64,000 bases of DNA from Paulownia fortunei (taxonomy: Eukaryota; Streptophyta; Magnoliopsida; Lamiales; Paulowniaceae): the NCBI GenBank assembly GCA_019321725.1, contig CM033105.1, positions 11,855,632-11,919,631 on the forward strand, given 5' to 3'. The position numbers were made by a program, and so were the translations under genes. Below the pieces are notes generated by a model. It was not told the origin of the DNA, searched no databases, and was given only the letters and a program-made list of their open reading frames with translations. How positions within the stretch are numbered: position 1 is the stretch's first letter; every line of letters begins with the position of its first letter. This document shows positions 45,040 through 57,835 of this stretch, piece after piece.

Positions 45040-45692
45040 TATTAAAGAATAATTACAAGGGGTATATTTTGAATGCAATTTAATTATGTTTGGATATTAA
45101 TGAATGATCAACAAAGATCCATCACCAATCTCGATGAATAGAGGAATCTCTTTTATTTTCCACTACTTTTGACTTGGACGTTCTTGGTCCAGATTGGATG
45201 AAGCTAGAAAATAAATTTTCTAATTTTATCGTCAAGTGAAGTAACTAGGAATGAACACATATTTATTGGGTTATTTGACTTTCAACTAATAATTCATACT
45301 CTGGCCCATTCAAAGCTTAATTGATAGAAGGATTGTATTTATATGATATTCATAATTGGAAAGCTTCGCCACATTATCTAAATCTAAGCCTTCAAAAAAT
45401 GTTGTTAGACGCTAACCATGATTGGTAGGTTTAAAAAATTAAGGAATAAAATTTTAAGATGATTAATTAATTATACTAAATAATACATATAATTTTAATT
45501 ATTCAATTAAGTCACAAGAATTGAGAGCTCACTACTAGTTTATTGATGAACCTGGAGGGTCACATACAAATTTGGACAAGTCTATTTCTTACTGAGGAAA
45601 ATAATCCAGTTGTTGGATTAAAGTAAATTATTGAAATAATTTATTTATTGAGTTTCAATTAATTGATGTGTTAGATTAATTTAATTAATTAA

Positions 45693-45697
45693 TGTAA
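45693..45697 (+). other. Target-site duplication TGTAA (left)
   Basis: TGTAA precedes the solo LTR and recurs exactly at 48497-48501. Confidence 0.88.
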
Positions 45698-48496
45698 TGT
45701 AACACCCCCATTACTACACAACTAGATATATATTATTATAATTTGACATGATAGAACCTGTGTGCATGCATGAAATATTTTTTTAACACTTTAAGAAAAG
45801 ATAAATCACTTCTTACATGCACAACCCTATTTAAAATACTTATAACACATGTCATGTATATAGCAGGATCGGTATTTATATAAAAGCACAACACCCACAA
45901 CGACCTAATATTTACATACTTATTTACAGTAAAGTTTTAAAAGCAAAATATAATACAACATACTCAAAATATAACAAGCCAACAAAATAACCCAACAGGT
46001 CGTCATCCATGTACACACTCTCTCAGACACCTACTGGAGCTCCAGCCACCGCCCAGCCAATAAAAGATGCTTCAGGTATCGTCGTACTTACCTACAATGC
46101 ATAAACTATATGAGTTAATGCTCAGCAAGTAAAGATTATGCATGTCAAAGAATAATCCACAATATCAAGTCATGCAACTCAAAATGCTATGCTCACAATG
46201 CAATTTTATGCATCAAAATATTTCTCTCAAAATCATTTCTTTCTTGGGCCCCTGACCAACGCTACTATCCCATGCACCGGAAAAGAGTTCTGTACACCGC
46301 CATAATCCAATGACCAATAATCATATAAGCATGCAAATCCATGCATACTCCTACGCATGCAAATCCATGCACGCGAACCTGCAAATCCATGCATAAAACC
46401 ATGCAAATCCATGCATGCTTCGGTGCACTAGTAGTGGTCAGCAAAACATTTTTCTTTCTCTGAATCATGCCGTACAATGCAAGATTTATCACAATGCTCG
46501 TATATGATGCATGCACGTGCCAATGACAATGCCCATGTATGTATTCTCAATGGAGAGCCCTCTACTATGCACATATGATTTATGATATTACATATAATTC
46601 ACACATCTACTATGTCTATGCATTGTGGTTGCAAATGAATCTTTACTTACCTTTCACTTGGTTGGTGACTTAGTCTAAATTTGTTTAGTATTCCTCTCCA
46701 ACCTTAGATGTAAAATAGCCTGTAATATTACCCAACATCAAGCACCATTCCCAATTTGAGAAGTTGAAAGCACAAAATCTCATACTAGACCTTAAACACG
46801 AAGCTATAAGCTAACAATCAAGCTTTCACAAACTAGAACCCAATATAGCCCCTTAAATACCTCAATTTCTCATCTTAAATACATGCAAACATCATGTAAT
46901 TAAAATATTATAACTCTAATAGCATGTACCTAATTATTAACACTCAATAGCAACATGTCTAGGTTGAAACATGCTAAGTGATCAAATGTGGCAGATTCAC
47001 ATTTTCATATTTTATTGCTGTCAAGTTTAGTTGCATGATAATTTTAACATCCCTAAACATATCCAATCACTCCCAAATTTTTACCACACTTAGATAACAT
47101 GTATTTAAATGTAACCATATCATAGAATTGCTAAAAATCATGGATATAGCTTTCCAAGTTCAGCTCTCTTCACGACATACTGAAACAGATTGTTTCCTAC
47201 CGTGACAGTTTTGCACACTTCATGACATTAATGGTTTTGGCACCATTAAGTATATTCAATCACTCCAACATTTTCATCATACTTAGATAACATATATAAG
47301 GAGACAACCAGGTCATATTATTACCAAAAATAATGGATTTAGCTCTCTTAATTCAGTTTCCTTCACAGCACACCAAAACAGATTTTGCTATTTTGGCAGT
47401 TTGAGTGTTTCTCCAATATCATTCTCTATTTCAATTTTCAACTGATAAAACTTCATTCCAATACTCTTAACTCATATATGGTCATGTAAATGGTAATAAT
47501 TATAGGTTTTATTCAACATACCATACACTTTTGAAGCCTAAAACATAAGAAAACAGTAAGATGACAATTTCTGCCACAAGTATTTCCTATTAAGTGTTTG
47601 TCACCAAAAACCCTTTCTTTGTGCACCAAAGTCTAACTAAAAACTTCCTAACACTTTTATAAGAGATATTGAAAGCTTAATAAACAATAAAACCATTCAT
47701 AATAATCTGAAAACCAAAGGCAAAACCGTAGAGAAGTGTTACCTATGCAGATTTTGAGGTTAACTTGATGGTAATCACTTCTCCTTTGCTTTTCTTGCTT
47801 TTATTTCAACTTGGAATCAATTTGGATCACTGACCTTAAGGTGTGTGTTTGGAAGATGAAAATGGCTGAAATGAGGGTCTGGTCGTTGCTTAAGGGTGAA
47901 GGGTTTGAGGTGTTAGCTTGAACTTAATAAGAAAGCATGAGGTGGCAAGTAAATGGCAAAATCTGATTTTCTCCCTTATCTTGCAGCCCTAATCCATGGG
48001 TAATTTCTATGTTCGTTCATTCGATCTCCAAATCAATTCGCATCCGATTCTTAAAGAATTATCTAGTTACAATCATATGCACATATGGGCCTTGTAATAT
48101 GACACTTAATTCACATTATATCATGTCCAATATCCCAAGTATGCTAATTTACAAATATATACTTTTGAAATAACTTGATCAAATCAAATTAAACCGTATA
48201 AGCTTACTAGTAACACTTTTAACACTTCCAAAATTATAACCTATATATCCCATTTATATCTAATATTGATCCACCTCATTTTCTTCTTATTTCAATATAA
48301 AATCAACTACTTAGATTAAAAAATTCAATAACTAATACCGTGCAAGAGCTTCAGAATTAAGTTTAATATTCAAGAATGTCGTATAAAATGAAATAAATTA
48401 TGCAATGTCAATAGAAATGAAAATAGCATATAAAATTAACACGTAATGCGTGAATCATATTTGGCCATGTGAGTAGTAAGAGGCTCGGGTATCACA
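45698..48496 (-). mobile_element. Solo Tekay-family LTR (copy C), 2799 bp
   Basis: Plus-strand ends TGTAACACCCCC and GGGTATCACA, flanked by TGTAA on both sides, with no internal region. By eye it is almost collinear with copy B (17880-20761), with few substitutions and a handful of indels; near 47990 it lacks roughly 90 bases present in B at 20220-20290. The open stretch 46265-46516 equals that in B (18467-18718) almost residue for residue and reflects the LTR tandem motif. Confidence 0.93.
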
Positions 48497-48501
48497 TGTA
48501 A
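48497..48501 (+). other. Target-site duplication TGTAA (right)
   Basis: Second copy of the 5-bp duplication of solo LTR copy C. Confidence 0.88.
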
Positions 48502-48840
48502 TCAATTAAACTAATAAAATTATAGAAACCCACGTGAGCAATTAATTAATTGATTAAATTAATGAATTGAATGACCCTTAATTAACTCATATAACAGATT
48601 AGATTAATTAATAATGTGATAATGTAATTGGGATTAGTTAATATTAAGTATAGGTCGAAGATGGGTTTGATGGGATCAAGACCACTAGGAATTAGATGAT
48701 AATAAATTATAATCCTAAAGGAAGATGGAAATAAGGTGGTGGATGGGTATATGATTACTATCCATAAAATTATAAATGGACTAGAAAACTACCTTATAGA
48801 GTTGGAAATAAATGGGAAACCGTGAGGGTCTAAAATTGTT

Positions 48841-48966
48841 GTGTATATATATACACATGCCTACTCAAAGTATTTTTGATTTGATGTGTATATATACACA
48901 TATGCCTACTCAAAGTATTTTTGATTTGATGTGTATATATACACATATGCCTACTCAAAGTATTTG
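48841..48966 (+). repeat. 45-bp minisatellite, nearly three units
   Basis: Units start at 48841, 48886 and 48931. Each begins with a GTGTATATATACAC palindrome followed by ATGCCTACTCAAAGTA. Because 45 is a multiple of 3, the array gives an open stretch with repeated peptides (48812-49003) that has no sign of being a gene. Confidence 0.9.
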
Positions 48967-49238
48967 TATTACTGCTTCAAAAAACTCATATATTATCTCT
49001 TAGTTAGGAATTATAAAACTAAGTTTACTACCATAAGCTTAATATCGTCATGGACATTCAAGGTGTGGATTAACCTTTAAAAGAAAAATACTTGAAGCTC
49101 TTAGGGAGAACTATCCAAGAAACTAAAGCGTTATATTATTCATGATTAATTCAGGGAACTCCAGATTTCAACAACAGGAGGTAGAGAATGATTTAGATTA
49201 TTTCACAATCCACTGCAATCAGTCGAAAGTTTGAGGTA

Positions 49239-49280
49239 AAAGTTTTGAATTTTTGGCACAAGTTTTGAATTTTTGGCACA
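49239..49280 (+). repeat. 20-bp direct duplication
   Basis: AGTTTTGAATTTTTGGCACA occurs twice in direct succession. Confidence 0.85.
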
Positions 49281-49426
49281 CAAGGACTAATTCCGCATAA
49301 TTGCTCAAACACAATAACAATGGGAAAAATGAATCATATAATCATTATGATTGTTTTCATTTTAAAAAAAAAAAATTAAAATTTCGCTGCGCCAGCCACT
49401 ATGGAGAAAGAATATTCATATAATGG

Positions 49427-51599
49427 TGTTTCATGCCCGAAATTCAGGGATCATGACAACCACCACAAACTCTCAGGAACATCTCAAAAGCCTGCAAAGC
49501 TAACCCATTGATATTCTATGTAGTCTAATATTTAATTATTGGTATAGAGTATCTATACTTCAAAATTATTTTAACAATTTTAGATTATTATATTTCATCA
49601 CCCAAATAAACTATAAATAATCCAATATCTATATGACAATAATTCAAATAAATTATAAATCGTTAAAACACAATTCTCCCAAAATATAAAATAATTATGT
49701 ATAATATCAGGCACTAAGTCATTGAAAAATAACAACTTCTCTTTATCAAAATCATTCTTATCAATCAACTCAAGAAAACAATGAAAGTAATTAATCTCGA
49801 GTTCTCTCTACATACTTCTTCTACTCCAAGATTTTTCTCATGCATCAATGTCTCAATATCTGAAATTTGTTAGGAAAAAATTACGAGCACGACGACCCAA
49901 TAAATAACCCAACACCCAACTAGCTAGATCAAACAAGCTAGAAAAGTAGTAATATATTTTTAACCAATGGAAAATAGTTGATATCACTTAAACTCCAAAA
50001 GAGAATACCAACAATTCAATATATAAAACAATAAGTTAAAAAAAATATGCAATTAAGAAAATCATTCAATCTCCACATGAAATCTATCATGCAAACTAAT
50101 TATATAAGACAACCATGGTCCCTGTACTGGATCACTAGTACAGACTTAACCCCCTGTACTAGGTCACTTGTACAGATTTAACCCCCTGTATTAGGTCACT
50201 GGTGCAGGCTTAACCCATATACTGGGTCACTGACTATGCTCTTAAATCCCAACAAGTATTAGTTATTCATTGTCTATACCGAAATAGTCAATAATGTAAG
50301 GTTTCAACAATGGATTTTAAAAATACCTCACAATACCCACATTTTACAAATCATCTCGTTCATGAAATCACATTTCAATACATATTTAATTTTCAGTATT
50401 TAAAATTCACAAAATTTAAAATGTTTTGACATTTTCACAATTTATTACATATATAAGTTTACTTAATCCAAATTATAAAAATAAATAAATTGCATATGCA
50501 CACCAAAAATACTACATATACGAGTTTATGTATAATAAAAAAAGTGTAAAGTCACTTACCTCAACTCCAATAGTTTGGTATCCGACATCTCCAAATTTCT
50601 TGTATATAAATAAATTAATCTAAGACAATTAATAAAAATTAATTAGTCTAAAGATAATTTAATTGGTCGTATTCATCATAAAATAGCTTCCACTGATCAT
50701 CTCCAACTTACCACTAATATATTGAATTACACCTATAACTATTTATCTCAAAATATAACTATTATTAAAGTCATATTATCCAAAGTATATTCTGATTAAT
50801 TCCATCCTATTGGAATTTTTCTACTGTCCCACCAAACAATTAAGTAAAACAAAGACACTAAACTTACACTGAAGCTAGTAAGTCAAGTCTAACTCTATTC
50901 ATACACTTCTATTTTAATTCCAATATAATAATTGGAAAAGTATTGTCTTGATCAGTAAAGAGTGTTGTTCATCATTCCACTATGTCACCCATTCAACATT
51001 CACAATTTTTATTCTTTATTCCACTAACTCATGCTTTTTAATAGTCACACTTCCAAATCAGATTTCGTTCCTTATTTAATCTCAGGTATTTAATATTCAA
51101 AATTTAAATCACATGCACTCTGAAATAATTGGTAGAATCACTTGGTTTCTGTTTAACATGCAACTATGAGCAACCGTTTCCTTTGCCATTTATATATGCA
51201 CATCACACCATATACTTAAACTAATCTAGGGGAGCGCCAGGATTTGGCTTACCAATTAATTAGCATCCACAATGACTTCAAGCCTCTTTGGCGGCCACTC
51301 GTATTTTCTTCCCCTTCTGCGAATGTATAATGCGTATGTATAGATTAATAGGACAATAGGGTTATAGACTAACTTTATGTATTTATTTAGAAGACCCTAT
51401 ATTCCCCTCTCTAATAACCATTGACCCTAATTATTCTATAACTGCAAATAAAGGCTTACACCACCACTTTATTGATTAATAAACTACACTTGACATATTC
51501 AAATTTATTTAATTAATTATTGATAATAACCTAGTCGCACATTACAATTCCACCTGATAATTTAAATTTTATACCAAATAATGGGGTTTGGATGTTACA
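49427..51599 (-). repeat. LTR-like family G, copy 2, about 2.17 kb
   Basis: On the minus strand it starts TGTAACATCCAAACCCC (51599) and ends GGGCATGAAACA (49427), plausible LTR termini. It is the inverted partner of 24945-26456 and longer on the 5' side. It contains four imperfect repeats of a TTAACCCCCTGTACTAGGTC motif at about 50115-50230. The flanks (AATGG and TGGCG) do not form a clear duplication. No PBS or coding part. Confidence 0.55.
50110..50235 (+). repeat. Short tandem motif in family G
   Basis: Four units of about 37 bp built on CCCTGTACTGGGTCACTGGTAC with TTAACC joints. A matching, more diverged cluster lies inverted at about 25690-25790 in copy 1. Confidence 0.65.
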
Positions 51600-53639
51600 T
51601 GGCGTGTGCAACTGAAGATATTCCACAAATTAAAATATCAAAAACTATTTAAATACAATCTACGATTCTCCATTAAAGCACACTATGTATATTGCATGTG
51701 AAGAAACTATTGTAAAAATAAATTACTACCTACTTGTTTGATTGAATTTAAATCCTAAACCTCTTAGTTGCATGATTACATGACCATAACTTAGAAACAC
51801 ATGATATAGCCTTGCATTATTTCACTTAATTTAAATTGAAATATTTCTGAGTACTTCGTGGCTCAAAAGTGATCTTTAAGTTAAATTCACTAATTTTACA
51901 ATGTGCACAAGAGTTGGTTCCTAGGGAAAATTTATAACTTGTTTGAGGCTATTAAATTAGTGACTATATTAAGTGGTGAAGACAACGATTGCCCTATCAC
52001 AATTGCAAGGAAATAAACTTTAGTCGCCAAGAATTTCAAATTTTGAAATTATTTTTCGCTATTTGAACGTAATTAATCAATATTTTATAAGTAATACAGA
52101 ATGTTATCTATTAATCATCTATGGTTTTATATAATACTGATTATACTAAAATGTTTTTAACTAATATTAATTTTTATAGAATCAATTCTCCAAAAATTAT
52201 GCAAAACTCACCCTAAAATGTAGCCACTATCTAGGGTCAATATTCTTAAGATGTAATTATATGCATAAGATAATACTTTTTCTTTTTCCATATGTAAATG
52301 CTCTCAAAAATTAAGAAGATATAGCTTTATTCTATATTAACCTGCATTGAGTATAGAACAACACTTGACACTATATGCCTTGTAATCAAGAAAATTCTAC
52401 ACAATACTTAGGTTTAAACTTCGACGATTTCACATATAACCATAGAAAATGTGAGTCTCAGTATGATAAAAATATGCATTTAAAAAAAATATCGACATTC
52501 ATTGAGCCTTGTATATATTACACACATAAATATCTTTTGCACAAGTTAATAAATATTGTTATAATTTTTTTATTTTTTGTAGAAAAAAGTCATCCCAATA
52601 AATAAGTTGGAGCTCGTATAGATCACAACCATGTGAGGGCAGCGTTATCATATTCGCTTTGTCTTGCTGCTTTCACCAGAAAAGGGCCTAACCAACCTTT
52701 CAATCCTATGGTCACTTCTAAAGTAACAAACTTCCCTTACTAGGAAACCACATCCTAAAGTGGAACCAAGACTTGCCTGCCAAAACCATGTCAAATTAAC
52801 AGTGAAGACAATCAAATGAAAAATTAGGGTAAATAGCATTTCATGTTTTGAGATTCTACATAAATGAAAAATATATTGGGTATGTTGATATTTGATAAGT
52901 GTCTAATTTCTTATGAATTGAGATACTGGTCCATCAAGTATTCGATGTACAATACACCAAATTTAGTATAAATATTATCTAATATTTTATAAAATGTTTA
53001 TAGGGAAAAATGGTCCCATGGAATAAAATAAGGGCTAATTACAAGTCATAATTTTAAAAAATAATGACGAATAACATCCTGCCTCAAATTCCCGTCTTTC
53101 ATTTTAGAAAATCACCAGCATGCATACCTTTATATATATGCCATCGTAATGTTTTATTCCATTTGATTATAATTTTGAATGAAATAATAAGAGTGTTAAT
53201 AAAAAAATATACTTTTATTTAACATCATTCATAATAGCTAGTATATACATTATTGCTTAATATATATGCATGTTTAATGATATTACTTTAAATGATTATG
53301 AAAAAATAATGATAAATAAAGTAAGTTTTTTATATTATATACATTATAATAGCTAGTATATACATTATTTTTTGTGATTTAACATATTCGAACCCATTAC
53401 CATTGGAAGGAAAACAAAGAATAATAAATTTAGAATAATAATCAATTAAAAATCAATATCAAATTTTGGAATGATACACTTAGACAATTAACTAAAAAAA
53501 TATATATATACTAGTTAATATTAAGATAATTCATATTTAAGATAATTCATAAAATAAGAACATAAATTTTGAATAATATAATAGTAAGTATAATAAACTT
53601 TTCTAAGTTTATTAATAATAAAATAATATTAAGTATAAT
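51600..53639. other. AT-rich intergenic sequence
   Basis: No gene supported. A 63-codon minus-strand stretch (52648-52839), whose C-terminal part (CGFLVREVCYFRSDHRIERL) sits in a locally GC-richer patch, could be a relic exon, but no family is recognised. Confidence 0.4.
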
Positions 53640-54240
53640 AAAATAAAATAAGTCGTAAAAATAGTTCTAAGTATACTAAACTAAAAGTATTTCATCAAAA
53701 TAAAATACAAAGTTGGAAGGTAAGTATAACACTAAAAAATATAATAATACTTAGTATACTAAACTCAGAAAATCATCAAAAAAATATAAAGTTAGAAAGT
53801 AAATATATTACTGAAAAAAATTAATACCACTTAGTATACTAAACTAAAAATAATTCATCAAAATAAATTATAAAGTTAGAAAGTAAGTATATTACTAAAA
53901 AATTATAATAATAGTTAGTATACTAAATTAAAAAATAATTTATCAAAATAAAATATAAAGTTAGAAAGTAAGTATATTACTAAAAAAATATAATAATAGT
54001 TAGTGTACTAAATTAAAAAATAATTTATCAAAATAAAATATAAAGTTAGAAAGTAAGTATATTACTAAAAAAATATAATACTACTTAGTATACTAAACTA
54101 AAAAAAAATCATCAAAATAAAATATAAAGTTAGAAAGTAAGTATATTACTAAAAACATATAATACTACTTATTATATAGAAAGTAAGTATATTACTAACA
54201 AAATATAATACTATTTAATATATTAAACTAAACAAAAATT
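53640..54240 (+). repeat. 84-bp AT-rich tandem array
   Basis: The landmark AAAGTTAGAAAG recurs at about 53709, 53788, 53872, 53957, 54042 and 54126, i.e. every 79-85 bases, each time followed by a TAAGTATATTACTA-like segment and TTAGTATACTAAA. About seven units; the outer ones are more diverged. No coding potential. Confidence 0.88.
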
Positions 54241-54545
54241 CAATAAAAAAAATCATCAAAAATCATCAAAAAATCATCAAAAAATCATAAAAAAAAAGTC
54301 AATTGGGTCAGCCCATAAACCTAGCCCATAGGCTCATCTCATATAATCCATCCAAACCCGGGATCGACCCACTAGAACCAGGTTAGTGGGTCGAGTTGAC
54401 CTATTAAAAAAAATTATTCAGCCCAACCCAAACCGCTTTAGATCCGAGTCTGGGATTGAACAACTGACTTTCTTGACGGGCTAATGGGTCCTAGACCGAT
54501 CCGATTAGGACCGGCCCGGTTGACAACTATATAGACCACTATAGT
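54241..54545 (+). repeat. TCATCAAAAA run and GC-richer decayed element edge
   Basis: A short run of AAAAATCATC units (54250-54295) is followed by about 230 bases of higher GC with GGGTCGAGTTGACC and CGGCCCGGTTGACAAC. Such wording occurs in several plant transposon ends, but the class is not determinable here. Confidence 0.4.
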
Positions 54546-55205
54546 TTTTTGTTTTATTTTAATTACATGGAGATATAAAGAACATGTTCCACATGCCTAA
54601 ATATTACTCCAAAAATTTTCTATCTGACTACCTATATGTCATATGTGACCGTACACTCAAATTGTTCACCTATATAAGCAAAACCCTTTCTATATTTTTT
54701 CAATGTGGTTGAATTCTCATAATTTTTTTCATTGTTAATTAAATTCTATGTTTTTTTCAATGTAAGTTAAAAAGAAAAGAAAATTAAATTACGAATATTG
54801 CATGACGGAAATTATAGCGCCATGAAAGTAGAGTGAAGTGAGGGAAGATGAATGAGGAGAAACTGCAACCTTAACTTTCAAATTCCTCAACGTGGTTGGG
54901 TTTTTACAATCAAATGATGTAAGTTAGATCATTAATTTCTATTTGTTTTCATGTTTCTTTTATGTTATTACATCAATGAATTGTATGTCTATAATAGATA
55001 AATAAGAGGCAGCTTGTCTAATATATTTCTATTAATTTTGGTGTAATAGTGTTGTTCCATTTGGCTTCCTTTTTTTTATTTAAGGTTTTTAAGGTTCATA
55101 TAATTACTATTGAAAGAAAAAGACATTATCATTAGTTATATAAAGCATCAACATTAATGGTTTTGATGTGATATCACTCCTTTTAATAATACTCCTTCTA
55201 AGTTT
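54546..55205. other. No gene seen
   Basis: AT-rich DNA with no convincing open frame or repeat. Confidence 0.4.
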
Positions 55206-55400
55206 GAGTTGTCGAATGGGTTACTGTGTGCGTCACAAAAAGTCGTTAGGGGTGTTAGGGGTTAACCCGACGAAGACCCTCCACACTCAAATCAGTTCCG
55301 GATCCAGTAGATATAAGTCAAAAAGCTTGAAACTAGTTAAATATATAATTAATTACATACCTTTTAATAATGAAGGATACAGGTATTTCTAGTGTTGATA
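55206..55400 (-). repeat. Tat-type LTR fragment
   Basis: Resembles 41420-41500: a TTAGGGGTGTTAGGGGTTAA block, then CCCTCCACACTCAAATCAGT where the other copy has the CCGATGTTTAAGTCAGT wording. Short and diverged. Confidence 0.35.
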
Positions 55401-57336
55401 TGAGGGTTTTCATGAGTTTGGACCCTTAGGCCTTCGTGAGCTTAGCAGCTGGAGCATTTATAACCTAACTTTGCGTATTAACTTGTAGACCCCATAAATT
55501 CTGCCTATTGACACTTATTTTTATTCCGACCCATAATTTGAATGAACTTCTTGAACTTATCATATTGGGCTTATTTTGGGCTAATGACCCATCAAGCTTA
55601 AAATACTTAAATTTTAAGTTTTAAGCGAAAATTGAGTTCTATGCATACGAACAAACTCAATATTAATGTTAAGTCGAGCTCATGTATACTGACAAACTGA
55701 GATTACTCAGTGTATTGACATAACATTTTTTATTTATTACTAAAAGACATAATAACATATTTCAAATTAATTCATCCATGTGGGTTCACTAATTAAATGA
55801 TTTAACTTCAAAAATCTTTGATTTCTGAAAAGTTAATTTCAAGCCATAAAAAGAAAAAAGAGTGAAAGAAAATTTGCATTTAATGTTAATTATTAGAGGG
55901 AAAAAGCAACCAGTTTCTGTTCTTAATTTGAATAATTTTATGATCTAATTAGACATTAAAAATGGATTAGTTCCTCTTATGGGAAGGACTTCTCCCCATG
56001 GGTGGATTATATTTTTTTTTAATGAATCCTAACTATTGGCATTCTCTATTATGGAATTATGATGTGTGTGTAAAAGAAGCAGTATATTGATAAAAAAAAT
56101 AATTTCCCAAATCAAAAGAGTGATTAGGTTTAAAAAATAAAAGATTTCTAAACATATTGTTATTCTATCCAAGTAGTGCATGCATGAGATGAGATTAATG
56201 AGATATATAACCTTTCCCATTTTTCACTATTGTAGGAGTTGCTCACACCAGAATCGGATTAACATCTTTTACAGTGATGCAACTAAACTTCAAGTATGTA
56301 CAAATATTTTTTTCTTCTTTTTTGTGTACTTCAATTGAATACAAAACAAAAGTAGAGACCAAAAACACACACAAGTACCATCCATATGTCCTATTTCTCA
56401 TTGTCATATTGATGGCACTAAACATGCGATGTAAGAATCATCTACAAAGACCATAATATGTTATTTCCCTATGGATTCATCTATGCTACTATAGAGACGA
56501 TAATATGTTCTTGCCCTATGGGTTCATTTATGCTACTCCAAGAGCAGTTCTCGTAGATGTTCTTCTTGTTGTGTGTTGATGATGCCATAGAATAACAACG
56601 TACCTCCATTTATGATGAGGTATTATAAAAGGGCTTTGACTCCTCTCCATAACATGAAAACGTTGTTCCGTACATTATGCAGGCACTTCAAATTTTCTAT
56701 TGTAATTGGCATTTCATCTCCTATTACCATTAATACATGCTGAGTGTATAAAATGACATTATCATAAAATATCAATTATAATAGAGAATCCTTACTATTA
56801 TGCATAAACATAAAATAAAAGCTCACCTTTATTCATGTCTTAGATAACTAATTAATATGGTGGCTAGGATGCACATTATTGGTCAAAATCACATATAGTA
56901 AGCAAATTTGAGCTCTTTTTATATATGATTTTTTCAATTACATGAAGAAAATAAAGAACTTTAGCCCTTCTAATCTTGAATAGTCTACATAATGAATATT
57001 TAGAAATAAATTATTTCTACTTCCAGTTGATTGCAAGGGCATAAGAAAAATCAAATCAAACCCACAAATAAAGGACTAATCTTCTTTTGATTGTTCCATT
57101 TTGTGTGGGCCATCACTATCCTTTGGCTTGATAGAAGAGAAGTGGAGAAATGTAATATGTGGATGTTGGAAATTAATCATGGATCACCATCTCTGCAGCT
57201 CTAATTACGTGGCACTAGAGGCCTCCCATTAAAGAAATCTTTGCAGAAATTCCTCCAGTAAAGGAAAAATAGGATTCAAGCATCAATGTCATACTAGGAA
57301 TATACCATTAATAATCTCAGTAATTGAGATTGATTT
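55401..57336. other. No gene seen
   Basis: About 1.9 kb with only short chance open stretches on both strands (for example 56029-56456). No domain, RNA gene or terminal repeat recognised. Confidence 0.45.
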
Positions 57337-57521
57337 TGTCACGCCCGGCCCACGAGGTGAGAGTCCGTAAGCGAGACCTTGGCACAACAGGCTCTACTAA
57401 CAACTAATTCGCATTCTTTCTTGTTTTGTGAAAATAATTAACCCAAGTTGTTAAAGGAGTCCATTGTACCCACTTATAAACCACTCCAAATATCCTCATA
57501 CGACCAATGTGGGATATCACA
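57337..57521 (-). repeat. TRIM left terminal repeat (3' LTR)
   Basis: 185-bp repeat, plus-strand ends TGTCACGCCC and GGGATATCACA. Differs from its partner at numerous positions, including an insertion/deletion of 2 bases, so the insertion is old. Confidence 0.85.
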
Positions 57522-57648
57522 ATCATCTCCCGGTGGACATGCGACGTCCTCATTGCATTCCTTAACAATCCAGTACCATCCCCAGTATACATTCGGTCGG
57601 GCCTCCCCGCGCTGATAGTACTCCTGGGGTATCGATTCTGATACCATT

Positions 57649-57835
57649 TGTCATGACCCGAGCCCATGGGGTGGGGGCCCGCAAATGAGACCCCAGCATA
57701 ATGGGCTCCGCTAGGAACTATTTTGCATTTATCCTCACTTTGTGAAAATAGTTAATTCAAAGTATTAGAGAAATTTATTGTACCCACTTATAAACCACTT
57801 CAAATATCCTCGTACAACCAATATGGGATATCACA
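57649..57835 (-). repeat. TRIM right terminal repeat (5' LTR)
   Basis: 187-bp partner, plus-strand ends TGTCATGACC and GGGATATCACA. The PBS lies just outside its left end at about 57637-57646. Confidence 0.85.

Larger units (their letters stand above)
45040..49200 (+). mobile_element. Family H copy 3, interrupted by a solo LTR
   Basis: 45450-45697 and 48502-48700 share the H landmarks (ATTAATTAATT runs, GCTCACTACTAGTTTATTGATGAAC with GGGTCACA after it) in the same orientation as copy 2. The right part contains a 45-bp minisatellite. The ends are not defined, and no coding region is attached. Confidence 0.45.
57337..57835 (-). mobile_element. TRIM (terminal-repeat retrotransposon in miniature), 499 bp
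   Basis: Two direct terminal repeats, 57337-57521 (185 bp) and 57649-57835 (187 bp), flank a 127-bp core. On the minus strand each repeat starts TGTGATATCCCACATTGG or a close variant and ends in a GGGC...GTGACA or GGTCATGACA form. Next to the right-hand repeat the minus strand carries TGGTATCAGA, a 10-nt iMet PBS, two bases from the LTR. On the other side of the core, CCGGGAGATGAT can serve as polypurine tract. There is no coding capacity, as in all TRIMs. Flanks GATTT and TATCT do not match, so the duplication is lost or was never there. Confidence 0.85.

Noticed and set aside
48841..48966. Possible CRISPR-like array
   Set aside because: The units are directly abutting with no unique spacers, and the sequence is a plant nuclear genome.
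48812..49003. Open stretch with three identical peptide repeats
   Set aside because: Generated by the 45-bp minisatellite.
52648..52839. Minus-strand 63-codon stretch as an exon
   Set aside because: The sequence is not low-complexity, but no family is recognised and no splice sites or neighbours support it; mentioned only as a possible relic.
53640..54240. Possible CRISPR-like or centromeric array
   Set aside because: There are no spacers, and seven 84-bp units in one place are too few to call centromeric.
57337..57835. Cassandra-type TRIM with 5S rRNA sequence
   Set aside because: The LTRs are shorter and contain no 5S internal-promoter wording.
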